NCBI GenBank assembly: GCA_036244855.1
Contig: BQKZ01000021.1
Span: 166,945 to 190,625, forward strand
Direction: 5' to 3'
DNA: 23,681 nucleotides
Source of the DNA: Temnopleurus reevesii
Lineage: Eukaryota; Echinodermata; Echinoidea; Temnopleuroida; Temnopleuridae
The first letter of the stretch is position 1; the number at the start of each line of letters is the position of its first letter. Made by a program: the position numbers and the translations under genes. This document shows, piece by piece, positions 1-9,880 of the stretch. Below the pieces are notes generated by a model. It was not told the DNA's origin, searched no databases, and saw only the letters and a list, made by a program, of their open reading frames with translations.

Positions 1-923
1 GGGGGGGGGGGGAGGGGTGAGAGCTTATGTTTTATATTCTGCTTTAGTAGCAGAATGTTGTGCTTTAACTGTTCATGTTCATAGCCATGCCGTCTTCTTA
101 AACCAGGTAAAAGTGGTTTTGAATTCCTTGTTCTATTCAAACCTGAATATACATTCTTGTAGCCATTTGTCTTAGGGTCCCATTTAGAATGAAAATATCA
201 CATGCTTTCATGCTGAATTTGAAAGAAAACAATATTCATATGAGTTAGAATAAAGCTGATTTGTGGATGAGTCTTGCAACAAGGGCTTATTTTTCAATTG
301 GACTAATTATGTTTGTATCAGCTGTGGGTAGTGTACATACTATAAACGCAGCTGTCAACAATTATATTCAAGCCCTCCTTTCATTGATGATATGGCATCC
401 TGATTTATGCATCTGTGCTATAGAGACATTTATATCCAAATTGTTCTTTAATACCTTGTGATGAATTTGTTCATTCCCTGACAGAAATGTAGTAATGTTA
501 CAAAATAATCATCATTTTATGTGAATACTTCAAGGATACCATTCTACAAGAGAATTTAAAATGTTTTTTTTTCTGTTGATCATTCAAGTATATGTGTTGT
601 CTTTATTTGAATTCTATGGTATGCACCGCACCTCTAATTCCAAAGGGTTGATAGTCTTTGGTTTTCTGAAAATTCAAACTCACTGTGCTCAATAATAAAG
701 GATCTGCTTAAACATATAGATTAGTTTTGTGAGAGATGGCATTCCAGATGTTTGATTACTTTGTGAGCTGCAGTAAATATTTATGCATAATACAGTTTTT
801 CATAACAAATTAGAGTATGTTCAAAGTTTGAATGAAATCAACCCAGAAATAGCTAATCATTAGAAAACAGAAATGATGCTAATATTGTTTCTTCACTCAC
901 ACATCACCCCACATACAAAAAAA

Positions 924-985
924 AAAAATAATAATAATAATTGAATTTACATAGCGCTTTTTCCAGAGGATACAAAGCGCTGCTT
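924..985 (-). repeat. SINE 3'-tail fragment with (ATA)n
   Basis: A run of A and ATA repeats joins TTTACATAGCGCTTTTTCC. On the minus strand this reads as an AGCGC-containing tail followed by (TAT)n, the same tail organisation as the tRNA-derived SINE at 11190-11510. No tRNA-like head is visible, so it is a 5'-truncated copy or a related LINE tail. A second AGCGC follows at about 977. Confidence 0.45.
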
Positions 986-1091
986 AAAAATACATACATT
1001 CAGCTACATTAGGAATTATAAAGATGGGTTTTGAGGTGAATTGGAATGAATTGAATGAAAATGAATTGGAATTCACAATCCACACACTTAC

Positions 1092-1140
1092 CACCGAGAA
1101 CTTGATTCATCTCTCCTCAGCTCTGCTGGCTGCTAGCGGT
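1092..1140 (-). other. Candidate 49-nt spliced exon (minus strand)
   Basis: On the minus strand a GC-richer 49-nt block is preceded by a good acceptor (ATTCTTTACAG) and followed by a near-consensus donor (GGTG then GTAAGTGTG). All three frames contain a stop when read through the whole block, so it cannot be an internal coding exon. It does carry an ATG with a purine at -3 that opens six codons (MNQVLG) running into the donor, which would fit a 5'UTR/start exon or a non-coding RNA exon. The plus strand also has an acceptor-like CTCTCCTCAG in the block but no matching donor. Confidence 0.25.
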
Positions 1141-1996
1141 CTGTAAAGAATAATGGTTGGATCACATTTTCAAACTAGAATATGTTCAATATTCCAAATA
1201 TAGTATAATTTGTTTATCATTCCAAAGGTTTAATTCCAATTTATGAATCTTATTTGATTTTCAGACATGAAACATTCAGAAAAAATGAAAAATTTCATTA
1301 TCAGGTTGTTTTTAATGGTCTTAGTAAAGAGAAATCCTTTTCCTAAAATTGTGTCTTATCACTATAAATATATAATTTTCAGGAAAAAATTGACAATAGT
1401 TATTTTAATGCTATTCGATTTCATACAAAAGATTTGATTAATTTGTGAACCATGTTGATCAACTGCTTCTAATTCCTTTTATGTATAGATTACTTGTATG
1501 TCTTTTCCTACCTTTGGTTGAAGGGGTTTGGGATACAAAGCCTGTGGGTTATGAAATTCTGCTTTTTGTAATCAGAATACTGTGGGCTTGGAAACATCTG
1601 TATTAAGGGCGTAATGATTATTAGTAATTGATAATCTTTCATTTGATCATTTTGGTCTGTCTGGAATAGCAAACCCTCAAAATAATGAACTTCTGGATTG
1701 ATGAATCTCTTGACTTACTCACTTTCATTGATTGCATATCTACAGTGAAAAGAGAAAACATATGATCTTTCTTCACATTTGTTCTGCCCTTTGAATCACC
1801 CCTGTGGTGATCAGATGTACAGGTACTTTCAGGAATAATGTCATTAAAAACTTGAATAGAAGATAAATATGCATGGAAGTAGAAGTATTACAGTGTAAAA
1901 TTCCTCAAGTGGTGTAAATTTTCCACACCAAGAAATTCATCCACACCTTGCTACTTTCAACCCAGGTGAAATAAATGGAAACTTGGTTCTAAGAAA

Positions 1997-2002
1997 TTTA
2001 TT
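1997..2002 (-). terminator. Possible polyadenylation signal for the antisense exon
   Basis: AATAAA on the minus strand about 0.31 kb after the TGA of the antisense exon-like frame. Its position suits a terminal exon, but the hexamer is common by chance in AT-rich DNA. Confidence 0.2.
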
Positions 2003-2315
2003 GGTTGAAAGGTAGGAATAGTTGTATCCTTTAGCACAGCTAATAACGACTGTATTCTGTGTTAAGGGATTACTCATTAGAAAGTGATACAGTATAAACC
2101 ACTATCGAGATGGAAATCATGTTATTATTATCATTATTTTTAAAAAATACATTGGTCTTTCTTCCACCATGACCTTAGATCATGAATATTGAATTATTTC
2201 ATGTGATATTCAAATCCAAGTTCAAGCTGCAATTGATATATGAGAGGAACATCTCAATAGATAGCTCTTGATAGACTATACACAGGGTATGCTGGCATAT
2301 GCTTCTGTGTCTGTG

Positions 2316-2568
2316 TCATAGGAAGGTAGTGGATGGATCCTCATTGACACCAGCCCTGGCCATTATGGCGCCCAGGACACACAGGCTGTTAAAGCAGTTG
2401 TAGGAGTACCTGGGACCCTTGAGGCACTCGTTCATTCTTGACCCCATGGGCGAATGTGTGTCATACATCCTGTATAGTGTATGCTTCAAAGCCCCTCTCA
2501 TTATGCCAGCGGCAATATTACATCCAATAACCAACACAAAGAAATTGGTTTCATAGAGGAAATGGTTG
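2316..2568 (-). CDS. Unidentified exon-like coding segment, antisense within the MCEE intron
   Basis: I do not recognise the protein. On the minus strand an open frame of 83 residues starts after an acceptor-like CAG (2571-2569) and ends in TGA at 2318-2316. It reads NHFLYETNFF, then a hydrophobic stretch around VLVIGCNIAAGIM, a polar loop with YRMYDTHSPMGSRMNECLKG, a second hydrophobic stretch around NCFNSLCVLGAIMA, and a tail ending STTFL. This suggests two membrane segments. The amino-acid mix is protein-like, and 2330-2480 is clearly richer in GC than its surroundings, as coding DNA is here. The polypyrimidine tract before the putative acceptor is weak and no ATG begins the frame, so it would be a last exon of a gene whose other exons are not located. 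The Gly/Ala-rich helix pair vaguely recalls Tim17/22/23-family proteins, but I do not claim this. Alternatives: pseudogene fragment or chance. Confidence 0.4.
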
Positions 2569-3067
2569 CTGATTTAGAGGCATTGGATATGGCTTCTCGT
2601 CCGCATGGTATTGGTATGGATATAATGTATGCATATCTTGATGGGGCATGTTTCTAATACAAGCAACTAATCTTATTTAACTTGGGAAATGCTTGTGAAT
2701 GAAACCATTGTTGGTGGAATTCCTTGTGCTATATCCACCACAAAGCAAGGTTGTTTATTTGTGGGAATATGTTATGGTTTTAATTTTATTTCCAAGCAGA
2801 AGATAACTATTATTTAAGATGTGGGTAATTTGAGATTTGAAGGAAAGATACCTCAGAATGTCCAAGGGCAAAATTGCCATTGTTATTTCATGCTAATTGG
2901 ATGCAGGATATACAAAGGTAGAATGTTATGTAAAAAGGTCTTGATTCCAGAGACTATCTGCAGGGAGTAGAGGCAGTGAAGTGATTTGACTCTCATTAGG
3001 GGTACATTTGTTAGACCCATCACCCTACAGGGTCATGAACCATTTGAATCACCACACCTGACCCCTT

Positions 3068-3100
3068 GTCACACACACAGTCACACACACAGTCACACAA
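3068..3100. repeat. 12-bp CA-rich minisatellite
   Basis: The unit GTCACACACACA is repeated about 2.5 times. A C9-10 run lies downstream near 3160-3170. Confidence 0.7.
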
Positions 3101-3352
3101 ATGCACACAAATAGTGTGGCCAATTTGAGGAAGAGCTATAGGTCTTGAAAATAACAACACCCCCCCCCCTCCTTATCATAATGAACAGATTACAGGAAGT
3201 GGGGATATTATTTTTGAAAAGTTATTTGTAGATTTTACATGATTTCCCTGCTTCCCTAGTCACATAATCAATAGATGAAAGTATTCTTGGTATAGTTTGC
3301 TGCTTTTATGCAGCAATATTGCATTTCATATCTTGAAAATCCTAAAATCATG

Positions 3353-3530
3353 TAGGGGATGTTGTTCAAAAGTTGCAATTTATCGCAAATCAACTATAAA
3401 TCAGTTGCAATTGTAACACACATTTTCATTTGTGTCTAACAAAATGCGCATGAAACAATGATTTTGATTGAAATGTTCCGATCAGCTACAACTTGCGATC
3501 AATTGCAAGTTTTGAACAACACCCCACGTA
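3353..3530. mobile_element. Short TA-flanked foldback element (MITE-like)
   Basis: The left end GGGGATGTTGTTCAAAAGTT pairs, inverted, with the right end AACTTGC...TTTTGAACAACACCCC. The arms extend about 40 bp (3355-3397 and 3486-3527) with a few mismatches and small indels. A perfect inner match (TGTTGTTCAAAA at 3360-3371 against 3510-3521) anchors the pairing. TA dinucleotides sit just outside both ends (3353-3354 and 3529-3530). It is non-coding and about 178 bp, as expected of a non-autonomous DNA transposon. Superfamily is not assigned. Confidence 0.6.
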
Positions 3531-6430
3531 GACTATGAAATCAATTGGAAAAAAGTTCGAACAAATGTCAAAGTGAAACAACTGAATGATGTAAGCTATA
3601 ATGCAACTTAGAATTCAGTCACAAGATAATGTCAAGCATCATGATGTACACCCTTGTCCTCTTAAGCGATATTTCACTGTTCAATCATGGCCGTATTTAA
3701 TTGAAAGGTGTTTACAGAATTCTCATCCACACAAACTCCAAGAAGGAGATCAGCCCAGTAAAATGGAAAGCATAATCTTCACAGAAAGGTACTATTCCAA
3801 CTCACCCCTGAGCGAGTGATACATATATGCAAATGAATATGAAGCAACTTTTCTCTTGTCTAATGCCTTGTCTGACTTGCCCATACTGGAGGACCGTAGC
3901 CCCTTTTAAAATGGCTCTGAAAATTCAATTTAATACAGTATTTGCACTCTTTCTTTGAAGGTACAATTAAGCCATTTATAATACTTGATCGATAACCAAT
4001 TTGTGATCAAGTATTTAAAACAAAGCTAAGAAGCAGCATGCTCTTGTAATATTCTTTAGACCTTTTGAACAAGAGAAGGTGTAGAATATGAAAATCAAAT
4101 ATATAAGGAAAGAAAATTGTAATTGTTTAATATTTTTTTATTCTCTGATTTGACTTGCAGAGTAAATAGAAACAACCTCCTTTTTTACACCAAGGAGATA
4201 TCATTAGTGAACAATCATCTGGAGAATTACACATTGTGCATGCAATGGGACTAATATTCAGGGATATGCAGACTGATTTCTATTTTCCCAAAGGCAACAC
4301 TTGTATCATGCTGGTATCTAATGCTTTACACCTTTTTCATGTCTGTGCATCAAAGGTGGGAAGGGAGTAGTGCAGTCAATTCATTCAGAAGGACTTTTAG
4401 AATATGGAGTTATTTGGAAGAAGATAATTAACTAATATCCATGAATCATAGGGGACAGGATCATTGAAAGTTACCAAGTGTAGATTATTTGATAAAAGTG
4501 TAGTTAGATATATTAAAGTGTTGCTGTTGATATTTGCAGTTATGCAGAATATACTGTAAAAGTTAAGAGATCACATTAAAAAGAAAGGAATCATTTATAA
4601 GATGACCTTTATAATAGATTAATTATAGTTCCATGACCACTCACTTGGCCCGAATGAGAATATTCATGCAACCTGAAACCAAAACAGATAGCAAAAAAAT
4701 TTGTCTTGAGGTATTTGGGTCGTTAGACCGTTTGTCTGTATGATATGTTTAATAACCAATTCCATCATTCAAATTTTACAGAAATGAAAAATTGGCACAC
4801 AGGCATATTTTGCAAGGATTTTTTAAAGACAAACTTATGCTTGTGATGACAGGTAAATGAATGATTCATTTGATAACTACTAGAAATAAGTGAGAAGCAT
4901 ATTTTGGAGACATCCCAAATCTATCAATTATTACAATTGTCTGATATTATTGTCAACTACTCTCAAATTTAGATGCTTATGTATTTTTCTGGCTGACTAC
5001 TGCATAAAGATATTAATGAAAGGAGAATTATTTAGAAGTTAAACTATTTTCTCAACTATAAGAATCTAAATGTGAAATGTTGGGTAATAAACAACAGAAA
5101 GAAAAATATTGATCTGATGGCTATTAACCTGGAAACAACAGTGATATCCTATTTTATGGAACAAATATCTTGCTACATTTATATTACACACGACCAAAGG
5201 CAAAGCCTATCTCCTACACCAAAATGTCTGATGGCTTTGTTATATGTTGAAAGTTGTCAACTGAAATTGAAACTGGATGATGCATAGCTTGATTTGTTGT
5301 GTAGAGTTATTATTAGGGAAGAATAAAATAGATGCTATTCAGATGGGTGCTGCGGTTATCTGCCCTCAACTCTTGTTTGGTGCGGAACAGCAGTCGGCAA
5401 ATTCTTTAAAAGCAGAAAATTACAAAAAGCTATTGGCATTGATTCTCCTCTCTTGTTGTAACCTGGGGATGAACTCTCAAATTCCAGGGGTTCAATTTAT
5501 TCCATGCTATTTTTATCCAAGAAATGCAAGGGCCAATATGAATGTGGTTATCTCTCCGGAGCTAATCTCACCATCTTTTATGCATGCTGCAATATGGTAT
5601 AATGTGCATATGGCTATTAAAATCTTCAAATTTGTGACTTGCTGTTGAAAAGTAAATTGAAAATTGCCATGTTATATGTATCGAGACAAATACCAGCTGC
5701 CTTTTGGAAATCATGTGAGTGAAACTTGCAGAGGGAAAATATAAAATCCTCTTCATTATATGTGTTTAAAAACAGTATTCCATGTCCTTTTGAAATTGTT
5801 GTTTGAAACAAGGAGTGTTAGGAGAGATTTGCACCCCAGCATGCGCTTTCTCTCCCTCTCACTATGCATTCAATGTGGTACACATAACAAATGGCAAATA
5901 CTTTATAGTTTGGGGCTATTTTTCAGACAAAATTTTTCAGTCAAAATTTTTCAGTGACTTTGTGCTATCAATCTTCTGATGACTTTTCTTTTGTAAGTCT
6001 TCTTATTCATATGCTCATTCATACATAGGAAGGGTTAGGCATAGTTCTGTATATTCAAATGTATTTTGATTACTTCGTCCATTAAATGATGAGAATGATT
6101 GTAGCCTTAGTAGTTCAGCATTTCATCCCTCTATCAGGTTTGGTCTTGGTTTGAATTCCAACCAGCCAGTTCCAGGTAGTTGGATAGCTGATTATCAAAA
6201 GATTAAATATCATTAGATCAATAATTTGTTTAGATTACCTTTGTTGTATATCCTATAATCACAATATCTTCAAATCGTTGAACAAATGAGGAACAAGAAT
6301 GATGAGAAAGTATCTATAAAACTCCAATCTGTTCGATTGTGCGAAATGCAAACTACTGTTCACCCAAATAAAAGGTCATTATAAAATAATTGACAAACGT
6401 CCAAAATGCAAAATGGAGAGTAATTTTCAA
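3531..6430. other. Intronic DNA with no supported gene
   Basis: Several open frames occur here (the longest is 123 codons at 5277-5648), but none shows a recognisable domain, codon-like composition or convincing splice sites. Apart from the 3980-4015 hairpin, a small duplicated AAAATTTTTCAGT motif near 5930-5955 and simple AT-rich tracts, I see no structure. Confidence 0.5.
3980..4015. repeat. Perfect 11-bp stem hairpin
   Basis: AATACTTGATC (3980-3990) and GATCAAGTATT (4005-4015) form a perfect inverted repeat with a 14-nt loop. It lies in the MCEE intron; function unknown and chance is possible. Confidence 0.5.
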
Positions 6431-6463
6431 ATTTTATTGAATTGAATTGAATTGAATTGAATT
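6431..6463. repeat. (ATTGA)n pentanucleotide microsatellite
   Basis: About five tandem ATTGA units, immediately upstream of the SINE-tail fragment at 6492-6530. A degenerate GAATT-rich tract also sits near the tail fragment at 1041-1072. Confidence 0.8.
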
Positions 6464-6491
6464 TATTTCCTTTTTCATATACATAATTTGT

Positions 6492-6530
6492 GATAAGCGC
6501 GTTATAAATGCTGTAAATTATTATTATTAT
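6492..6530 (+). repeat. SINE-type tail fragment with (ATT)n
   Basis: GATAAGCGCGTTATAAATGC is followed by an (ATT)n run. This is the AGCGC/TATAAAT tail plus ATT repeats of the SINE group in this window, here in plus orientation and without a head. Confidence 0.5.
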
Positions 6531-6663
6531 TGTTATAATCAATTCAACATAACATGACACGTGATATTTTGCATATCACTCCCTTGTAAGTCATATATTC
6601 CACCCTTTTCATCAAGTGATTCTATTTATTAAAAAAAATGCTTGGGCCAACTATTTATTTTTT

Positions 6664-7430
6664 GCTTATTTTTTTATTTTTTTTCTTTTAATATTGATCT
6701 ATTCCTTTTTTTTGGGGGGGGGGGGGGGTGGGGTGGCTTACCAGGAACAGCAAATATTAATGAAACACTTAAATGTATTTTTTTAATGAATTATAGCAAG
6801 CCTGCAATTATAGAACTCTTAACTTTCCTGTTCCTATTGAAAATTCAGGCATAACATTGATTATTTAAAAATTTCTTTCAACTTGGTCTTAGCTTTCAAT
6901 ATTAATACTGATCTTTATCAAAATGAAAGTAAAGACTGAATTATGGCAAATTAAACTCAATCTTAGACAAAGCAATTGTCAAATGGGCCCAGGTTCAAGA
7001 TCTTAATGATTTAAGTAGATGTCAAAAGCCATAATATATTCTGAGGTTGACTTTTAACTTATTTTTTTAATTTGTTATATAGATTGATTTATTCTTTTTT
7101 TTTTGGGGGGGGGGGTCACCAGGAACAGCAACTGTTAATTAAATACTTAAATGAAGTGTCATGAATTATAGCAAGCCTGCAATTATAGAACTAAAACATT
7201 TCCTGTTCTTAATGAGAATTCAGTGAGAATTCAATGAGAATTGCTTCCAATAATGGCCTTCTGAGACTGGATCTCTTTACCTGGACTTGGTATTAACACT
7301 GTATCAACACTCATCTTTAGAAAATGAAATCTTAGACAAAGACATTTTCAAATGGGCCCAGGTTTAAGATCTTAATGATTTAAGTAGATGTCAAAAGCCA
7401 TTATATATTCAGAGGTTGATTTATAACTTG
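6664..7430. repeat. Tandem duplication of a ~390-bp unit with T/G homopolymer tracts
   Basis: Copy 1 (about 6664-7055) and copy 2 (about 7056-7430) run in the same direction and share the same blocks in the same order: a T-run then G-run, CACCAGGAACAGCA-like sequence, GAATTATAGCAAGCCTGCAA, TTTCCTGTTC, an AAATGGGCCCAGGTT block, CTTAATGATTTAAGTAGATG and an AGAGGTTGA-like end. T8G15 in copy 1 (6706-6728) corresponds to T10G11 in copy 2 (7095-7115). The central parts have diverged by indels, and copy 2 has a private three-fold 11-bp repeat at about 7213-7243. Confidence 0.85.
6706..6736 (+). repeat. Poly-T/poly-G junction, possible G-quadruplex
   Basis: Eight T are followed by fifteen G (6714-6728), then TGGGGTGG. 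The strand is long enough in G to fold as a quadruplex in the MCEE sense-strand intron. A similar G-run opens the window (1-12) and another is at 7105-7115. Confidence 0.6.
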
Positions 7431-7496
7431 CTTTCAAAATACTAGCAATAATTTTCCATTTTTTATTTATAAATTGTCCTTCTACTTCTATGTAGG

Positions 7497-7711
7497 TACT
7501 GTTAAAGCTGAAATTTTTGCTATGGTTTTATTTTTGTGAATTTTGCAACCATGAATTCGCTCAAATATCAAGTATTTAGAATGCCCATGGACTTGTAGAA
7601 TAATCTTTGAAAAACATAAAAATAGCAACAAGCTGGCTGATGTGTGCTAAAGTCTGAAATTTTGTGAATTCGCCAAAATTCATATGCGCGAAATTATTGG
7701 CTTTCACAGTA
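7497..7711. mobile_element. TA-flanked MITE with CTGTnAAAGC termini
   Basis: The left end reads TA then CTGTTAAAGC, and the right end reads GCTTTCACAG then TA. These are inverted repeats differing mainly at one base within the ends, with a TA at each side as in Tc1/mariner-type insertions. The 215-bp interior is non-coding and repeats GTGAATT/ATTCGC-type words (GTGAATTTTGCAACC, GTGAATTCGCC, GCGCGAAATT). The superfamily is inferred only from the TA. Confidence 0.55.
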
Positions 7712-7946
7712 CGTCAGTAGTTATGAATTTAGTGACTGACTGGCAAGCAGATGGGAGGGGTAGTTTGGTTCTAAAGAGGTTCTCTTTTAAATTGGTTACA
7801 AAGCACTAATTATCATTGAATCATCAATTTCTATCAAATGAAACAAAAGAAAACACAAAAATGAAATGTGAAACTGAGACTTGCATGATATGCTTCCTTC
7901 CTTTGATTTCTCTATTGATTGGATGTGCTCGTCCATGAGTGCTAGC

Positions 7947-7992
7947 CATGTGTGTCTGTCCATGTGTGTCTGTCCATGTGTGTCTGTCCATG
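7947..7992. repeat. 14-bp minisatellite
   Basis: Three perfect tandem copies of CATGTGTGTCTGTC plus a terminal CATG. It lies about 100 bp before the CA microsatellite. Confidence 0.9.
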
Positions 7993-8086
7993 CTGCCAGT
8001 ATGCATGCTTGCATACAGGCAGGTGTGAGTTAGGCAAGCTAGATGAAGACAAGCAACTACAGATGTCTTGTCAAACATGTTCATTA

Positions 8087-8319
8087 CACACACACACACA
8101 CTCACACACACACGCACACGCTCACACCCATAAACACACACATGCGCACACCCAACCCCCCTCCCCCCCCACACAAACTCACTCACGCACTCACGCTCAC
8201 ACACCCACACACACACCCACACCACATTTACCTACTCAAACTCACACTCACACCCTCACACACATACACACACACACACCCACACACACTCACACACACA
8301 CACACACACTCACACACAA
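8087..8319. repeat. Imperfect (CA)n microsatellite
   Basis: About 230 bp of alternating CA interrupted by CTCACA, CCCACA and CGCACA variants and a C-rich patch at about 8155-8172. It is potential Z-DNA. The open frames in it on both strands (His/Thr/Pro-rich or Cys/Val-rich) are microsatellite translations, not genes. It ends about 390 bp before the MCEE terminal exon. Confidence 0.9.
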
Positions 8320-8708
8320 ATGGAATGTAAGGAGTTTGCTGTGGATGTCACAAAAATCAGAATTATCAATAAGTACAAGAAAAGAAGAGTTTTTTTTTTT
8401 CCTTTTGTATTTGCTCAACTTTTAAGTTGCTGCTTTATGATTTTTTTTTTCACTGTCTCCTGTATTTTGGACCTTAGTTACGTTTCAATTATCTGTATTA
8501 TCTTTGTGTTTGTATATTTTTAAAATCTGTCAATCCAGTTTTTGGCTTCAGCGAAATTACCATATTGAATGAATGAAGAATTTTATGTTCTGACTCGATA
8601 ATGAGAGTCCACTGTAGATTTTGTATTCAGATTAATGTCTCCTTATTGATAGGGTGAATTTCGAAAGTTAGTGTAATCTTTGTGTTCTGTTTTCCTGCCA
8701 AACTGCAG

Positions 8709-8861
8709 GTGGATAACATTGAAGAGGCGGTGAAGACAGTGAGAGAGAACAACATCCGTCCTCTTGCTAAGGAAACAAGTATCGGTGCTCACGGTAAACC
8801 TGTCATGTTCTTACATCCTAAGGATTGTGGAGGAGTCCTTATAGAACTGGAAGAGAAATGA
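8709..8861 (+). CDS. MCEE: Methylmalonyl-CoA epimerase, terminal coding exon (partial gene)
   Basis: Encodes the C-terminal 50 residues of mitochondrial methylmalonyl-CoA epimerase, which interconverts (2S)- and (2R)-methylmalonyl-CoA on the route from propionyl-CoA to succinyl-CoA. Seen: translation begins VDNIEEAV, continues through IGAHGKP and FLHPKDCGG, and ends VLIELEEK followed by TGA. Known: these are the closing segments of the vicinal-oxygen-chelate (glyoxalase-like) fold, and the Glu before the last Leu (here codon 8844-8846) is the family's last metal ligand. The segment is exactly as long as the human one, with no indel. The start is a splice acceptor: a pyrimidine-rich stretch ending in CAG immediately before 8709, giving a phase-0 junction where the family has the Glu-Val of its HHIC-x-E-V motif. 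The open frame continues back only to a TGA at 8655-8657. The N-terminal exons (mitochondrial presequence and first metal ligands) are not in the window, so they lie upstream of position 1 or were missed. Identification is confident. Confidence 0.95.
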   Translation: MDNIEEAVKTVRENNIRPLAKETSIGAHGKPVMFLHPKDCGGVLIELEEK

Positions 8862-9303
8862 AAAACATTGCATTCTATCAGGTCATTCTCTCTCATGTGT
8901 GTGTGGGGGACACAAATGAGGACAATTTTAGTATGTTCATTTCTCAATGAACAAATCTCAATGCACATATACAAAGCAATGATTATTTTCTATCATTTTA
9001 AACTTCATAAAATTGGTATATACAGCGCTCCAAGTAGAACAATAATTCTAATAGATAGTTGTATGCGCACACATATCAAGCCAGTAGGTGCTCAAGTGCT
9101 CACTACTGCATTTCAAATTATGAAATACAATCCAATAATTAATGTAAAATATTACTACCTAAATACAATGTTAAAATGTAGTAAACAAAAATATATCATA
9201 TTACTTCAAATTAGCCATGAGATAAATAAATACTTTAGTATAAGTACTGATGCAGGTCCATAGTAAAAAATAAATAAAATAATAATAATAAATACAGAAT
9301 AAA
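8862..9303 (+). other. MCEE: Putative MCEE 3' untranslated region
   Basis: AT-rich sequence following the MCEE stop and ending in a cluster of polyadenylation hexamers. A 131-codon open frame beginning at 8868 has no recognisable protein and looks like chance. A TATACAGCGCTCC motif near 9020-9032 resembles the AGCGC core of the SINE tails elsewhere in the window, so part of the UTR may be old repeat. If the early poly(A) signals are not used, the UTR could extend past the inverted repeats at 9.9 and 10.6 kb. Confidence 0.5.
9269..9303 (+). terminator. Clustered polyadenylation signals (AATAAA x4)
   Basis: AATAAA occurs at 9269-9274, 9273-9278, 9287-9292 and 9298-9303, roughly 0.41-0.44 kb after the MCEE stop codon. 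These are the first dense cluster downstream on the coding strand and a plausible 3'-end signal. The cluster also looks like a (TAA)n-type low-complexity tract, so the hexamers may be partly fortuitous. Later candidates are near 10096 and 11053. Confidence 0.45.
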
Positions 9304-9880
9304 TGAATAATAATTTGCATGCTGTTTCACTTCCCAAATCATGATTTTGTGCAAAGTCACACTTTTGAATACAAAACTTTAAATATGTACCTGAAATAGA
9401 ATTGGCTCTTCAATTTTTTTCTTAATTCATACCCTAAAACAGAACTATTTTGAAATTGTATTCCCAGTTGTATTCCTATTGTCATGCACAGTATTGATAT
9501 TTATGTGTAAGAGTGGGTTGTCATTCAAATCCATTATTTTGTTTAATCAAGAAATCTATCTGCCATTGTGCTACACTTAACCCAGGTGTTGAAATAGGTA
9601 CCTGTGCGGTGTTTCACCAAATAGTTCTAAAAGTTATGGACGACTTTAAGAAAGACTGGAGTATCTTAACGAATGTAATAGTGCAAGATTCTTGATCATT
9701 CAGCAGCGGCAAAAAGTTATACCATTCGTGCATAACATCGTTCTTACAATCTTTCACAACTTGTTGAAACGCTGCCCCGGTTTGATATGAAGAATTAAGA
9801 ATTACTGTTTTTAAGGCAGACTACACTTTTTTAAAAAGTGGAGAATACAATTTTTGCTATGTTTGTAATGACCCTGCTGT

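Larger units (their letters stand above)
1..8708 (+). other. Putative long last intron of MCEE (5' part outside window)
   Basis: No MCEE-like coding segment for the earlier part of the protein (the metal-ligand motif before Asp-Asn-Ile, or the ELLHP segment) was recognised anywhere upstream of 8709. The simplest reading is that all of it is intron, which would be at least 8.7 kb. The acceptor is good (TTTTCCTGCCAAACTGCAG at 8690-8708). The intron hosts repeats and a minus-strand exon-like frame listed separately. Short diverged exons could have been missed by eye. Confidence 0.6.

Noticed and set aside
5277..5648. 123-codon open frame on the plus strand
   Set aside because: No recognisable domain, ordinary AT-rich composition and no splice-site support. 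Probably chance.
6642..6854. 70-codon frame with poly-Gly
   Set aside because: It is produced by the T/G homopolymer in the tandem duplication.
7824..8425. Several open frames rich in Cys/Val or His/Thr/Pro on both strands
   Set aside because: They are translations of the CA microsatellite and of the 14-bp minisatellite.
8868..9263. 131-codon open frame after the MCEE stop
   Set aside because: It lies in the putative 3'UTR, has no recognisable domain and a composition expected from AT-rich DNA.
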